Shown here in pieces: positions 36,927 through 48,813 of a stretch of 64,000 nt of DNA (positions are counted from its first letter, which is position 1; each line of letters opens with the position of its first letter). The position numbers and the translations under genes are program-made. The DNA comes from Prostheceraeus crozeri (Eukaryota > Platyhelminthes > Polycladida > Euryleptidae). The notes under the pieces are model-generated. The model saw only the letters and a list, made by a program, of their open reading frames with translations, was not told the origin of the DNA and searched no databases. The DNA lies in the NCBI GenBank assembly GCA_907163375.1, contig CAJQUW010007475.1, positions 124,001 to 188,000 of the forward strand, given 5' to 3'.

Positions 36927-36999
36927 TAAAAATAAAAGTGCGTCAAAAGACCATATTTTAAATTTTACAATTTTAACGAAGATCAAAGTACAATAACTT

Positions 37000-39900
37000 C
37001 TAGATCTAGTCAGATAAATTTATATTACTAAACTAGAATGCGTAACTATCTTCCTTTTTTCTATACAGTAGCAGAACAGGGTAGTAAGACATGAAATGCT
37101 GCTAGTTTCATTTAGAAAATAGTTAATTCCTTTTGCCAATTCTATTGTACGATGCAGCGTCAAGAGGAGGGCCGCATAAATGAATTTCAGGATCTGTACA
37201 GGTCGGGTTTTCCTCTTGATCCAAAGGAAAATCAATATCAATTGAACGCACGTCTCTGCTGTGCATAGCAATCTACAGAAGAGTGGCAATTTTATTAATT
37301 TACTACAAAATAATGCAGCGATTTGTATTCGTGTCAAACTTCCGATGAACAGATTTGCGTTTAGTTCAGCAATTTCTGTGATTGTCAAAGAATTCTGATT
37401 TATCTCTCCGTAAGTAGCTCCGTCCATCGTTTGTTACCTTGTTAATTTATCTAGAAGCCTCAAGTCAACAAATTGCAGATCAAAAGGTTACACTTATTGA
37501 TAGACATTATCTAATGGGCATCAAAATTGCCAGGAATGAGAAAGCTGATAATTCTTGTGGATGAAGCAGGTTTGATAGAATTAACGGAATTGATTGTATT
37601 CCGCTGCGGTCATGTTCTCACCGAAATGCTGAAGGAACCATGAACTTCATCGTCTCTCAGATAGCTCCATTTTCATTAATTGAAGATGTTTTCTGTGCTC
37701 AATGTGTTCAGGATTATCCTAATTGATTTTGATGTTACTTGCTAATCGTCTATGGATTGTTGTTTAATATTATCTCCACGTAATATAGTTGACACATTTC
37801 AATTAACTAAAGAAATCAAATTTACAGTAGAGTCGAAAAGCAACAACAGCTGCTTGACTAAAACTAATCCTTAATTATATAATCCATGTAATAGATGTCC
37901 TGACTCAGATAATGGCAGAAAGCTCCTTACACAGGATTTTATCGAGAAAGCATTTTTATGACTTTTTTGTAGGTATTTATTTCATTTTATTACTTAAGAG
38001 TTATGTTGATAAGCCATCAAATGAATTGATTCAAAGAATTCAAGTGATCAAACGAGGAAAATATTTTTAATTTCAGACATAATAAATACCGGCCCGGATA
38101 GGCCCTTCTACATATCACAGGGCCAAGACCGGCCCGGGCCCGCTTCGAGCTTTAGCTGTAGCCATAAAATCCGACACTCAATAATATATAATAAAAGACT
38201 AGAACAGAAATGCACATTAAAACATTTTCACATTGTAGAGATATGCTGTCATGGTACGTAAACGATAACGACTCCTCGTGATTGACAATGGCTACAGCGG
38301 TGTCTGTCCATGTGCTTCGTAAAGATTTACGGTTAATGTCATTTCTCGTCAAATATAACGGAGAGAAGAATCTACAACTATTGCATGTTTCAGTAATTTT
38401 ATTGCTCTTGCGGTGCATGTGCCGGTTGCAATTATGGACATGATTAACCGGTGACAAATATTATTTAAATGTTCAACAAGAAGCAGGTCGAAAAATGTTG
38501 ATTCAAAAGCCCATTTTCGATATCCATGTACCTTAATGCATCATGTTATCAGGATAATATATCATATTGTACATCATTTTTGTCTAGTCGGCAGTGGAAA
38601 AAGTTATTAGATAAATCATGTTGTCACACAGTATGTGTGATCTGGTTTCGGTTAAATACTCGACATTTAATTGAGAAAATATTATGTACATTCTAATATC
38701 ATAATACCATGTAAAATCAAATGCTCACATTTTTAAAACATGCTTCTATTTTGTAACAGAAGAGTGCATCTGCATAAAGTTTTGAAATGTTTTCTTCAAG
38801 AATTGTGGATTGTTTTTATCTCAGCTCTTCATAGTATTTTATTGTATTGCACGACACTCTGGTAGTTTCAGCTCTGAAGCAAGATATTAAACAGAAAGAC
38901 ATTTCAAAAAAGATCTCGTAGAATAATCCTTTGCACTTGCTGCAAATGTGATAACACTGAGAAGTACGCATTAATGAATAAATTGACTCTCTCCGGAAAA
39001 TTCAAGAAATCAGTCATCCCACATTTCCTCATTTTTATAATGACCGACTGTTAATACTTTTATTGCACAAGAAGGATCGCACAGGATTTTCGTCTTTCTC
39101 CTGAAGGAGAACGTGTTTCTGTAGACGTGGTTCTTTTACTGTCAATATGCTCCACTTCTTATTTTTCGATTAAATTTCCAAGGATCTGTGATCTTACTCT
39201 TGTAATTGTGTTTCAGTTTGTAGCCCGGGAACTACCACGAAATTGTACAGTGAACGAGTTCGCACCGGAAGTGGCTGTTCGCCCTTTGACTACTACAAAA
39301 CTGCACATCTGCCGTATCAGATCAGATTGAAAGCTATAATATAATTTTTCAAATACAGAGCATTCTAACAACAGATGAAATGATTCGACAATTCAAATAG
39401 TTATGAAAGTCCTTGATAATTGATGCGGCTCGTAGAAGCTTACACAGAAGCTAGAATGACGTTGCTAAGGTAGATCTATGGAAAGAACGACTCGAAATAG
39501 GTCAGAAATTCGATCTACAAGTGAGCCAAATCTAAAGATGTCTGGGGAATACTCTGAATATGCGCTGTAAGTGAATGTCACGAGAAATTAGGTCACGCGG
39601 TGCATATAGAAAGGTTCTCAACAAACTAAGCCGCATAGATGGTCCGCCATATGACTAAGCCATCGCACACTATGCATCTCACGCCTTCTAACACTGACTC
39701 TGTCTGTCCATTAACTTCATTATTACACAAAGATTCGATCAGGAACTTCGCTTTTGTTTTTCCTCAAAGAGAAGGAGCAACATCTTTCCATCTGTACACT
39801 TGTGAGCGCAGTCAATGAATGCATTAGAGTCAAATTCAATCAGATAATTCCCTTTCACTTCTCTGTCATTGAGCTGTAGCAAAGGGGATACAATCTTTCA

Positions 39901-40744
39901 GCTAAACATGAGATAAAAGAGTAACCTGATAGTTAATCGATGATTATTTGACAGACTCTGTCGCGAGTCTCAATTTCACTTGAAAATGTCACATAGTTGC
40001 CCTCGACCGTTAAAACATCTTTAATATAGAAAATGCATTATCGAAGATCAAAGGAGGACTAAGATGGAAAAACTTCACATTTTGTCTGACTTGTAACAAT
40101 TTTCTCTCCATCTGAAGTTTCTAAGAGAATTTAGCAAAAGATAAGAAGAGGATGTTACTATTCGCGCGTGTCTTTGTAGAAAACATGTCGACGTCAATTT
40201 GATACATTGTCCTCTCTCAACATTCTTTCTTATTTTCTAAACTCAGATTATTCCGCATGCAAGATTACAAATAGCTGTGTTGGAAAAAGGATGTATTCAA
40301 GTTTTGCACAGACAACTAGAGTGCATAATACAGGGGAAAGAAAGAGCTAAAGTAGGCAGAACTTCCAGACACGAGATATCTGACGGAAATACCTCGCGAG
40401 AGACCGTGGTGCAACCCCAACCATTCTGGGGAGGAGGGGAATCAACTCCGAGTTGCATTTTTGCTGTGGTTCTCGTAAAATTAAGCTTCATGACCTACGA
40501 TTGTGACTTTCAGTTTTAGCGCACTTTCACAAAAATTCGTTGCGCTTGACAAGAAGTTTTTTGAAAGTTTTAAATTCCCCATTTTTGTAAACATTTTGTG
40601 TGATTGCTTCTAAGTTCAGACAAAACGTATTAAACTTCAGTAAGAGTGCAGCATTTAACAAATATGAGGCTTCGAGTCATATCATGATCATCTATTTGCC
40701 ATGAATTGATTGAATGGAAAGTTAGAAAATCAAATATTATGTAG
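37000..40744. other. 3.7 kb without a recognisable gene
   Basis: The longest open frame is 135 codons (37,020-37,427, minus). It is Leu/Ile-rich and shows no domain I recognise. A GC-rich patch with CCGGCCCGG and GGGCCCGC near 38,090-38,145 resembles the ends of some hAT elements but has no partner. Confidence 0.4.
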
Positions 40745-41418
40745 CAAGGATGCAGAGTCGGACTCCGACTCCGGGTGACAAGTACATAAAGCCTAGTTTT
40801 TTTAAAAAAACTGGTAACCTACATCATAGATCATTACAGACTTACCTAAACCTATCTTCAGTGATCATTGCTGTATCAATTATCAATCATTTTCGATGAA
40901 AGTTTGTCAAATGTCGCTTTAAGTTGGATGCATGCGACTGGGCTCCTCCTATCTTGTTCCTGTGTGCTTCACACGGGTTTTCTCCAGTCTACCAGGCAGG
41001 AAAATCCCCCATCATTCTCCAAAATATACAAGAACACTTTTGAGTTCAATATGCGCTTTGGAGGAGCCATCACACACGATTAACGTGAGGGCAAGAGGTA
41101 ATGTTCTCAAACAAACTAGTATTTTACTTTTGTCTCTGACGAGACCTTTGGTGCGTAGGTCTGATCGAGGCTAGGAAGGCTTGTCTTCTCTACTAAATCA
41201 CCGATTGAAAAGACAATCCTTTTTTCACTATCATGGTTCATTCCCTCAACTATTACAAGCTTTGCATGCACTACCGTCTCTGTACTTTTGTTTGACGGAG
41301 AAAGTTGACAGCTATGCACGAGGACAAGTAATTTGTTTGTATTATATTTTGAGTCGAGTTATAGGCCGGAGTCCGGCAAAAATGATAGGACCCCCGGGAC
41401 TCCAACCCCGCATCCTTG
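40745..41418 (+). mobile_element. hAT-type non-autonomous element with GAGTCGGA ends, copy 2
   Basis: 674 bp with ends CAAGGATGCAGAGTCGGA and, inverted, CAAGGATGCGGGGTTGGA. Its last 490 bp align with the copy at 17,925-18,423. Internal landmarks shared by both include GCGCTTTGGAGGAGCCATCAC, GACCTTTGGTGCGTA and CTTGTCTTCTCTACTAAATC. No convincing 8 bp duplication remains, consistent with age. The two copies lie 22 kb apart in the same orientation. Confidence 0.65.
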
Positions 41419-42229
41419 CTGATTCTACTTGATTATTATAAAGTTTAGTAATGTCACTCTCAAATTGCTGTTTTTCTGAATTCTCCTAATAATTTGAATT
41501 CCTTGGACATCTGCAAGTCACCAATCTTCGTTATAACCATTTGAAGTTACTTGGGTATTTAGAGACCACTTCAACGGCTGCTTTTGAAAATCTTCCACGT
41601 TTCACCTATGCTTTGGAAGTAGGCGTATTCCATGCAAGAATCAATCTCTTTTTACGCACAAGGGTGCTTTCCAGTGCATTTAATGTGCATAATTTTCAGT
41701 GTGGTATTGTAAATAACAATCATTTAGATACGTAACTAAACTTCGACATAACTTTAGAAATCCGTCAAAATAAATACAGCCGTCTATAGCCTAGCTGTAA
41801 TTATAGAATAAGCGGCTATATCATCATAATTTATAATCATTGACCAATTTATTTCTCCGAAAATATAGGTAGGTTTCACGGCATGCATGACATTCACAGG
41901 TGGGGTCGTGTGGGTGGGTATTTTTCAAATCAGAGGAGAGCGGGAATTTAAGTGGGGTTAGGGCATGAAAGATGCACACTGAATGCGCAGGACCTTCTGA
42001 ATGCGTCCATGTTGAGGCTAATGACTTCCAGAAGTGCTGGACTTGATATTCTCTACAGTCTGATTCAACATCATACGAGATTACAGGCCTGATCAATCTG
42101 ATGTAGACCACTTATTCTTATATGTTGGTTTGTACACAAACAGGAGATTAAGAATATCAAGCCTTCTAGAGAACCTGTCAGGACTTCCAAGCAAGACTTG
42201 TTATGAATGCATAATGCATGCATGTAAAT

Positions 42230-42665
42230 CGAAGACAAGTTTTGGTTTTGGTTTTATGTCCGTCATTTTGAACATTCATCATTTCTCGAAACGGATTAGC
42301 CATATAATATTTCAACAGTAATAACTGAAAAGAGCGGGTAAAATTACATAGAAAGGTGCTGACGAAACAATTGAGAATTGTCACAATATAGTCCTAAAAT
42401 GCAATCTCGATTTTATGTTCGTCGTTTTCAATTTTCGACATTTTCTCAGAAAGGCTAATCGTATGATTTTCGCTATTATTTTTGAAAAGAGAGGGCCAAT
42501 TTACATAGAAAATTGCTTACGAAATAGATAGGATATTTTTTAGTCCAGCATCAGAATGCAGTTTTGGTTTTTCTGTCCATCATTTTGAATTTTCGTCGTT
42601 TTCTCCTACAGGGCTAATCGCGTGATTTGTAAACTATGATTTTCTAAATTTGCATTTAAAAATAC
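42230..42665 (+). repeat. Tandem repeat of about 160 bp, three decayed units
   Basis: Units begin near 42,236, 42,399 and 42,557. Each opens with a TTTTGGTTTT(A/T)TGTC-like stretch and CGTC(A/G)TTTT, continues with a TTTCTC...GGCTAATCG(T/C) box, and the first two share AATTACATAGAAA. Divergence between units is substantial (roughly 25-30% by eye). Confidence 0.65.
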
Positions 42666-42864
42666 ACCAGAAGCCGCTGAGATAAATTGGAAATTTCCAA
42701 AATAAAACCGCCTCTCCTGACATACCGTGAGAAAGGATGTCACTGGGAGAGAATGTCAAAATCTTTAGGATAGACAATGCATCTGAGCACCAAGCTAGAC
42801 AACTAGACGATCCGATCTTGACAAAGACTTAAAATTGAAAGTCGGCGTACATTCGCATCTATTA

Positions 42865-43583
42865 GTCCGACAGCCAGAACGAGTTTCTGCAGGGAACGAG
42901 GCCGAAAATGAGACTTTCACAGAATGATGCACATCCTATGTCTACTACAAATCTGCACGTCTGCCGAGTTCTAGTGAGTTCCTCTTCTTGTCAGACAGGA
43001 TCAAAGAAAAACACGTGTAAATCCAATGGGACGCACATTGCAGTTCTTGGTTAAATTGAAATTTTCTATGTTTTCTCTGATTGAACGAAAAGTACTCAGT
43101 CTAGATCCATAATTTTTGGCATGAAATGTCTTCAGGTAATTCCTTTCATGTTCATGCACCCCTGTCTATAAAGCTAAACACATCTAGATTTAACGAGCCT
43201 CTTAATATCGGCAAACAAACATTTTGAGCAACTGTATCCACATTCAACCACCTTCTCACATACATTGTCGATCAGAGGCATGATAATAGCACATGCACAT
43301 CATAGGAAATGACCTGAAGACATTCCATGTCAAAAATTATGACTCTGGAGTTAATACTTATCAAATTATATGAGGAAACTTAGAAAATTTTATTTCAGCC
43401 AAAAACTGCAATGTGCGTCCACTGGATGTACACGTGTTTTTCTTTGATCCTGTTTGACAAGAAGAAGAACTCACTAGAACTCGGCAGACGTGCAGATTCG
43501 TAGTAGGCATAGGATGTTCATCATTCTGTGAAAGTCTCACTTTCGGCCTCGTTCCCTGCAGAAACTCGTTCTGGCTGCCGGAC
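42865..43583. mobile_element. Fold-back (palindromic) element
   Basis: About 300 bp arms in inverted orientation (42,865-43,165 and 43,290-43,583) opening with GTCCG(A/G)CAGCCAGAACGAG, with a central spacer near 125 bp. TA lies at both outer borders (42,863-42,864 and 43,584-43,585), compatible with a TA-target family. Arms are about 90% identical by eye. No coding sequence. Confidence 0.75.
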
Positions 43584-43687
43584 TATATTGTCATTGTCGT
43601 ATTAGAATCATGCTTTGACAGCCATTGAAAACAAAATCCTGTCTGGTCTTCATATCGGTAGTCACAATCGTGACTAACTATTTATCC

Positions 43688-44311
43688 CACAGAATTAGAC
43701 CGGTCGTCTCTTCTTCTGTTTAACTAGAAAGAAAGCATTCGAATATGTAGCGTTAATGAAATAATAATGTAAGGCTAATGCAACTTGATAAGTTGCATGT
43801 TTGACATGTTGAACAAGTGCAGCTCTGGATGGGGACTTCAATCATAAGCCCTCTGTTAATGAAATGGCACAATCTGCAGACATAATACCATAGCAATCGA
43901 ACTGTGAGCAGCCAGTTCAACATTAAACACGCCAAATTGTGCAAAGTTTCAGTGACTGTTATCAACCGGATCACACAGCAAAGAGACGCAGTCGATGTCA
44001 AGTTCTACAGAGAAGTTTGTAAACGTTTTTTCATGCGCCTGCTAACTTTTTTAAAAATGATCGGAGGGCCCAACATTATCGAGAAAACTTTTGCGCAATG
44101 ATCTGAATGCTTCGAATCTGAAGGAATCGTGGCGATCGGAGCATTTTGAAGGAATTCATAACAGTCCACAGCGAAGCACGAATATTTTTCCTATCTCTGT
44201 AAGGCATTAAAAATTTCCTTTTGTCCACTTAGTAAGTTCCTGCATGTGACAACGTTTAGAATCAGCTTGCACTTCTGGCAAAGTGATGCGCTTAAACAAT
44301 CTAATTCTGTG
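43688..44311 (+). mobile_element. hAT MITE copy C with internal insertion
   Basis: Same family and orientation as 2,632-3,152. The ends are CACAGAATTAGA and TCTAATTCTGTG; the flanks ATTTATCC (43,680-43,687) and ATTTATAC (44,312-44,319) match at seven of eight positions. It is about 100 bp longer than copies A and D because of a foreign segment at 43,763-43,865. Confidence 0.85.
43763..43865. other. Captured gene fragment inside hAT MITE copy C
   Basis: GTTAATGAAAT flanks this segment as an 11 bp direct repeat (43,752-43,762 and 43,855-43,865). Between them, about 80 bp match 46,484-46,562: the shared words include TTGATAAGTTGCA(T/C)GTTTGACATG and AAGTGCAGCTCTGGATGGGG. At 46.5 kb this is part of a Cys-rich multicopy gene relic, minus strand. 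So a piece of that gene family was copied into the MITE. Confidence 0.7.
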
Positions 44312-44964
44312 ATTTATACACTGATCACAGCAGCTATGACAACTTGATCCTGCAAATTGACACCACATGTAAGCGGTGTTGAGCGACATGTGAAGATAAC
44401 CTGGAGTCGTATGTTCTGGACCAACCATCTGCACATCTTTTGCGACTGATATTGAATGATTGATAATAATAATTTGAACAGATATTTAGAGATGCTTTAC
44501 TGGCCACTTCCATTGCTTTGCACGACAGAAACTGCCTTTGAAATTCAACATTTTAATACCACTTCAAATATGGTTCGAATATCCCTGATAATGACTGTCG
44601 CGGGAGGAATACTTTAATGGCGGCTAGTTTAGCACTCTGATAATTGCAAATCTCATTCGAAATGAATTTTCATTGCGCAATACCAAAATTGAACATTAAA
44701 GCAACAATATGCATTGACTTGATAGCAGAGTATGAGATAATCAGAGGATATCATACCACTGCAGATGAAGCCATTATCAATAATTTAAGCTAACACTGAC
44801 AACACATGACAAGGGATTTATCGAAGCCAGGTTATGACTTGTCATTGAAATTTATCTGCTGAACTAATTGCAAGATTTTATTGAAGAAAATTATTTTAAG
44901 CCATGACATGCATTTCAAAGTCTGCCCCGTAGCGCTTTTCTCAAAATATGCGAAATCCTCAGAG
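44312..44964. other. No recognisable feature
   Basis: Short AT-rich interval between hAT copy C and the outer inverted-arm element. Confidence 0.4.
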
Positions 44965-45310
44965 TAGTGGAGCAGCTACATGTACAATCCATTTTTCAGC
45001 AAAATCGTTCAGTTTGTGATACAAGCATAAAAATTGATATTGATATACAGTTTGATGTTCTGTTTCAGAAAAAGAAGTTGGCCACGATGAAAAATCAATA
45101 TTTTTAAGAGATATCGATCAGTATCGATCTGATTGATTCCATAGAAAATCACTCTAAAACAATTGTGAACAGTCATCCTAGCGCAAAATTTTGCGTAGAA
45201 CACGAATTATTTGTCTAAGTCATTATGCATGCAACTGCAAGACAGATACGATCGATTTATTGATCAGTATCGATCTGATTGATTGATTTTATGAAAATTT
45301 ACTCAAGATT

Positions 45311-46268
45311 GATGTACCGGTAACACTTATTTATTGATCATCACCCATCAAATTGATAGGTTATGAGTATTTTACGACACTGATAAGACTATCCCATAAG
45401 TCTGATCTGCCAAGTTCAATTTTCTTTCATAGATCTGTCCTCATCGTTGATGTCAGCGAAGAAAAACAAAATATTTGAGTGACGAAAGTGATAGATAATT
45501 TATTCATGACACTGCAAAAATGCAATTTTTTAACAAAAGAGATGTCATGTGCAGACAATTGTTCACAGGAACAATCATACTCTCGAAGCAATGTTTTGTT
45601 AACAAAAATGTTAACAACAAAATTAGTGCTAATGGATTTATTAAATCTAAGAACGAAAGAATGAGATATAAATTGCAATATATTCGCATGCATTAGACAT
45701 CTGCCAACGTAAACCTTTGATAAAAAATGAATCAATGGTAATGGGCCAGTCCAGAAGTCATTGAATCTTTGTCAGTTGCAGTACACATTAGACATTAAAA
45801 GTAAGAAATCAAGTCCGTTTGACGTACTACCACACCTGTTTTGACGTACTATTTCGCAGCCACTGCTCATCAGCTTTTGGTATACTTTAAACTCAATTTC
45901 AAAACAAAACAGAAATGATTTGTGGTCTGCAGTAAACTGCAGAACTTTCGTAATTTTACAACAATATTTAGTTTTGAATTACAACTAAAACATATGGATG
46001 TTGTATTTAGTGAACAAAGTATACTCTCAACAGAATTTCAATATAAAACTAATAGACGAGATAAAAAATACATCACAAAAATTAATGTAAATGCATTACA
46101 AAAACTGACAAAGCAATGAGATATATGTCACTCGGAAATTACGCTATGTAAACATTCATTGTAAAGATTAATTGTAGACATGACGCATCTATCAATGCAC
46201 ACGCCGAGCACTTCAAATACTCGTAAAAGACAATCGCCTAATAAAAGGTCATGCAGCATTCTCGTAAG
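45311..46268. other. Interior of the outer element, no gene seen
   Basis: AT-rich. A third GATCA-box copy sits near 45,330. Overlapping random frames lie on both strands at 45,427-45,735. Confidence 0.4.
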
Positions 46269-46997
46269 TCATTCAATTCTTGTTGGTGAGCAATCGAGTC
46301 CAAAACAGCACTTACACATTTCTTGGTATTCTATCTTACATCCGCAGCTCGTCAGTTTCGGGCAACACTTCGCTATTGGCTCCAAACTTGTCCAGTACAC
46401 TTTTCAGTGACCTTCGCTCGACCATCCCCATTCTCAAGGACTAGACTGTTGCGGCTGTTTGACCAGAGCCTGGTGCCAAACATGACCACCTTGATAAGTT
46501 GCACGTTTGACATGTTCAACAAGTGCAGCTCTGGATGGGGGAATGCAACCATGGGTCCTCTGTTTTCGCGCAAAGAGTTCAGGCCTTGCTTCATTCACCG
46601 AAGAGGCTTCATTGGATCTGTCATACAAGGACACTACAAATCTTTGGTTGTGGAAGGGCGTTGACTTAGCTTAGCAAAGACAGTAGATATCTCAGGGACC
46701 CATACATTCCATCTCTCTCATGCGGTCTTTTTCCCTTTCCCAATGAAAAATGAGACAACGTCACATCCCGTGAATTTGACATTGAATGGAGAGCATGAAA
46801 CGCGAGTACATTTTCAGCAATTCTTGAGTAGCCGTGGTAGTCTTGTATTCTTCTGGATGTATGGCAGGGGGAAGACAAAATTTCACTTTTTTCCACATGA
46901 CAGACAATATTTGCTCCAATCTGTCTTTAGTTGTGTTGTAGAATCCATAGAGAAAGATGCACGGTCGAGGGTTTATACCACCGTAACCTGAACACAA
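46269..46997 (-). pseudogene. Relic of a Cys-rich multicopy invertebrate gene
   Basis: Minus-strand translation gives a HFSLGKGKRPHERDG segment around 46,750, reminiscent of the HAFTGCD...GKGKK segment in a family of repetitive, uncharacterised invertebrate proteins. Then come VVSLYDRSNEASSVNEARPE (about 46,640), LFARKQRTHGCIPPSRAAL, VEHVKRATYQGGHVWHQAL, PREWGWSSEG and finally a C-C-x5-SCGCK...MCKCC...LDC Cys-rich tail ending at a stop near 46,269. From memory the family ends in this VNEAR / PPT-x-AAL-x-HVKRA / W-x-GW / CxC order. Frames change at least twice, so it is dead. Function unknown; it is probably the original cargo or transposase-linked gene of the outer element. Confidence 0.55.
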
Positions 46998-47578
46998 CTT
47001 GAGATGTGGGATTCAGCTAGGTTCGGAACTGACCTACACCTAACCCGATCGTTCATCCAACGCCATTCAAATCCCGTGCCATCTGTACACCATGCGGATA
47101 ACGTTGAAACCCGCAATTCTCCTTGACTCGACTCTCCCGCGCTGGTACATCCTGCCGATTCCGGTGCGGCTATCTAAAGCTGTGGGGCTCATTAAATAGC
47201 ATTTGGGATACTGTGCGCTAATTCAGCTGACAATGAACCCCATGCTGAGTTTCATAGCAATGTTCGTCACTATTGTGCTCTGGTGGTGTGCGACATCCAC
47301 TCTCCTGATTCACTTCCATTTCCGGTATCAAAGCTCAGTTATGTATAATCCAGAGAAGCTCCTAAAGTCGTCGTTTGTTTATTTAATCGCATGCGAGAAT
47401 TCATCTTTAATCTTTATTGCATGAAACTTATTGGTTAACTATTAACTTATTTACCTACTGTTATCTTACTTGCGTGCGTACTTACGTCCCTGAGATGTAA
47501 TTGATACATATGCAACAATTCGTCCTGAATTCCCATCATCCTATGTATCACCCACATGGCTTCTTTGAGCAATTTGTA
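46998..47578. other. No recognisable gene
   Basis: Interior of the outer element up to the Harbinger left end. Probably further decayed sequence of the same minus-strand gene; I see no diagnostic motif. Confidence 0.35.
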
Positions 47579-47782
47579 GCCTGTTTCACCATTGCTAGGA
47601 GCTTTTAGTTGATAATTCTACAATTAAAATGCTAATAATTATCTGTTCTAATAAAGTCGGTTTCATCATCGACTGCTAGATATCAGCTTCTAGAAATAGA
47701 AGTTCCTAGGTTTGTCAGCTACTTCAACCTGTGTCAGTCGCGATCACCTCTATAAAACGATAGGTGAAGCAATTGTTCTAAC

Positions 47783-48304
47783 CACAGAATTAGATTGTTT
47801 ATCTGTGTCACTTTGCTAGAACTACTAACTGATTCAAACAAATGGCACATACAGGAACTTAATAAGTGGGCAAAAAGAAATTTTTAATGCCTTACAGAGG
47901 TAGGAAAAATAGTCGTGCGCCACCTGCGGATTGCTCTGAACTCCTTCAAAATGCTCCGATCGCCACGATTCCTTCAGATTCGAAGCATTCAGATCATTGC
48001 GCAAAAGTTTTCTCGATAATGTTGGGCCCTCCGATCATTTTTAAAAAAGTTAGCAGGCGCATGAAAAAACGTTTACAAACTTCTCTGTAGAACTTGACAT
48101 CGACTGCGTCTCTTTGCTGTGTGATCCGGTTGATAACATTCACTGAAACTTTGCACAATTTGGCGTGTTTAATGTTGAACTGGCTGGTCACTGTTCGATT
48201 GCTATGGTATTTAGTCAGGAGATTGTGCCATTTCATTAGCGGTACATGTTCCAATGCTTCCCTTCTAGTCAAACAGAAGAAGAGACGACCGGTCTAATTC
48301 TGTG
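47783..48304 (-). mobile_element. hAT MITE copy D
   Basis: 522 bp, reverse orientation to the other three copies, with perfect TIR CACAGAATTAG and perfect 8 bp duplication GTTCTAAC (47,775-47,782 and 48,305-48,312). It sits about 30 bp upstream of the likely start codon of the Harbinger MADF-like gene. Confidence 0.92.
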
Positions 48305-48813
48305 GTTCTAACAAAAGAAATGACAGATATCTATGATCGCATTGTTCGGACGAGATGAATACAGGTTTTCCAGTTCGACAATCCGACTATCAGATTAAAG
48401 AATACGTTTTAAGATGAAACAACGGTATTTCTGTTAATCAGCAGCGTTTTCAATTGAATGATATTGTTTTTAATCGGTAGTGATAATAAGTGAGTTTATT
48501 AATGGATTTATAAGTTTAATGAACGGCAACCTGAAATCATGAACGGCCTTTCATATTCAATTATATTTCATTTAACAGATAAGTCATTACAAAAAGTTTT
48601 GATAATTTTTTTAATTCATAAAGGTAATACAGTAAGTCATTAAAAACTTTTTTTACGAAAAGGTAAGTCAATACAAAAAAGTTTTGATAATCTTGAAATT
48701 TTTTATTCCATTATGAAACAAAACGACTACCGTAATATTCATTGATGGTTTTGTAAGACATCCTCGCGATTAATTAGTATAGGCATCAATCTGCCCATAC
48801 GTCTGGAAGACCT

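Larger units (their letters stand above)
34806..36999. repeat. Large palindrome (about 480 bp arms) interrupted by a pogo-like insertion
   Basis: The left arm, about 34,806-35,285, is the reverse complement of the right arm, about 35,373-36,999, once the 1.14 kb insertion at 35,788-36,926 is removed. The arms are roughly 95% identical by eye, with an 87 bp spacer. The right arm plus spacer encode a GIY-YIG nuclease tail, and the left arm repeats most of it backwards. This looks like a head-to-head duplication of a retroelement 3' end. Confidence 0.8.

Noticed and set aside
37020-37427. 135-codon minus-strand open frame
   Set aside because: Leu/Ile-rich, no motif, no splice context, no repeat relationship; length is compatible with chance in this composition.
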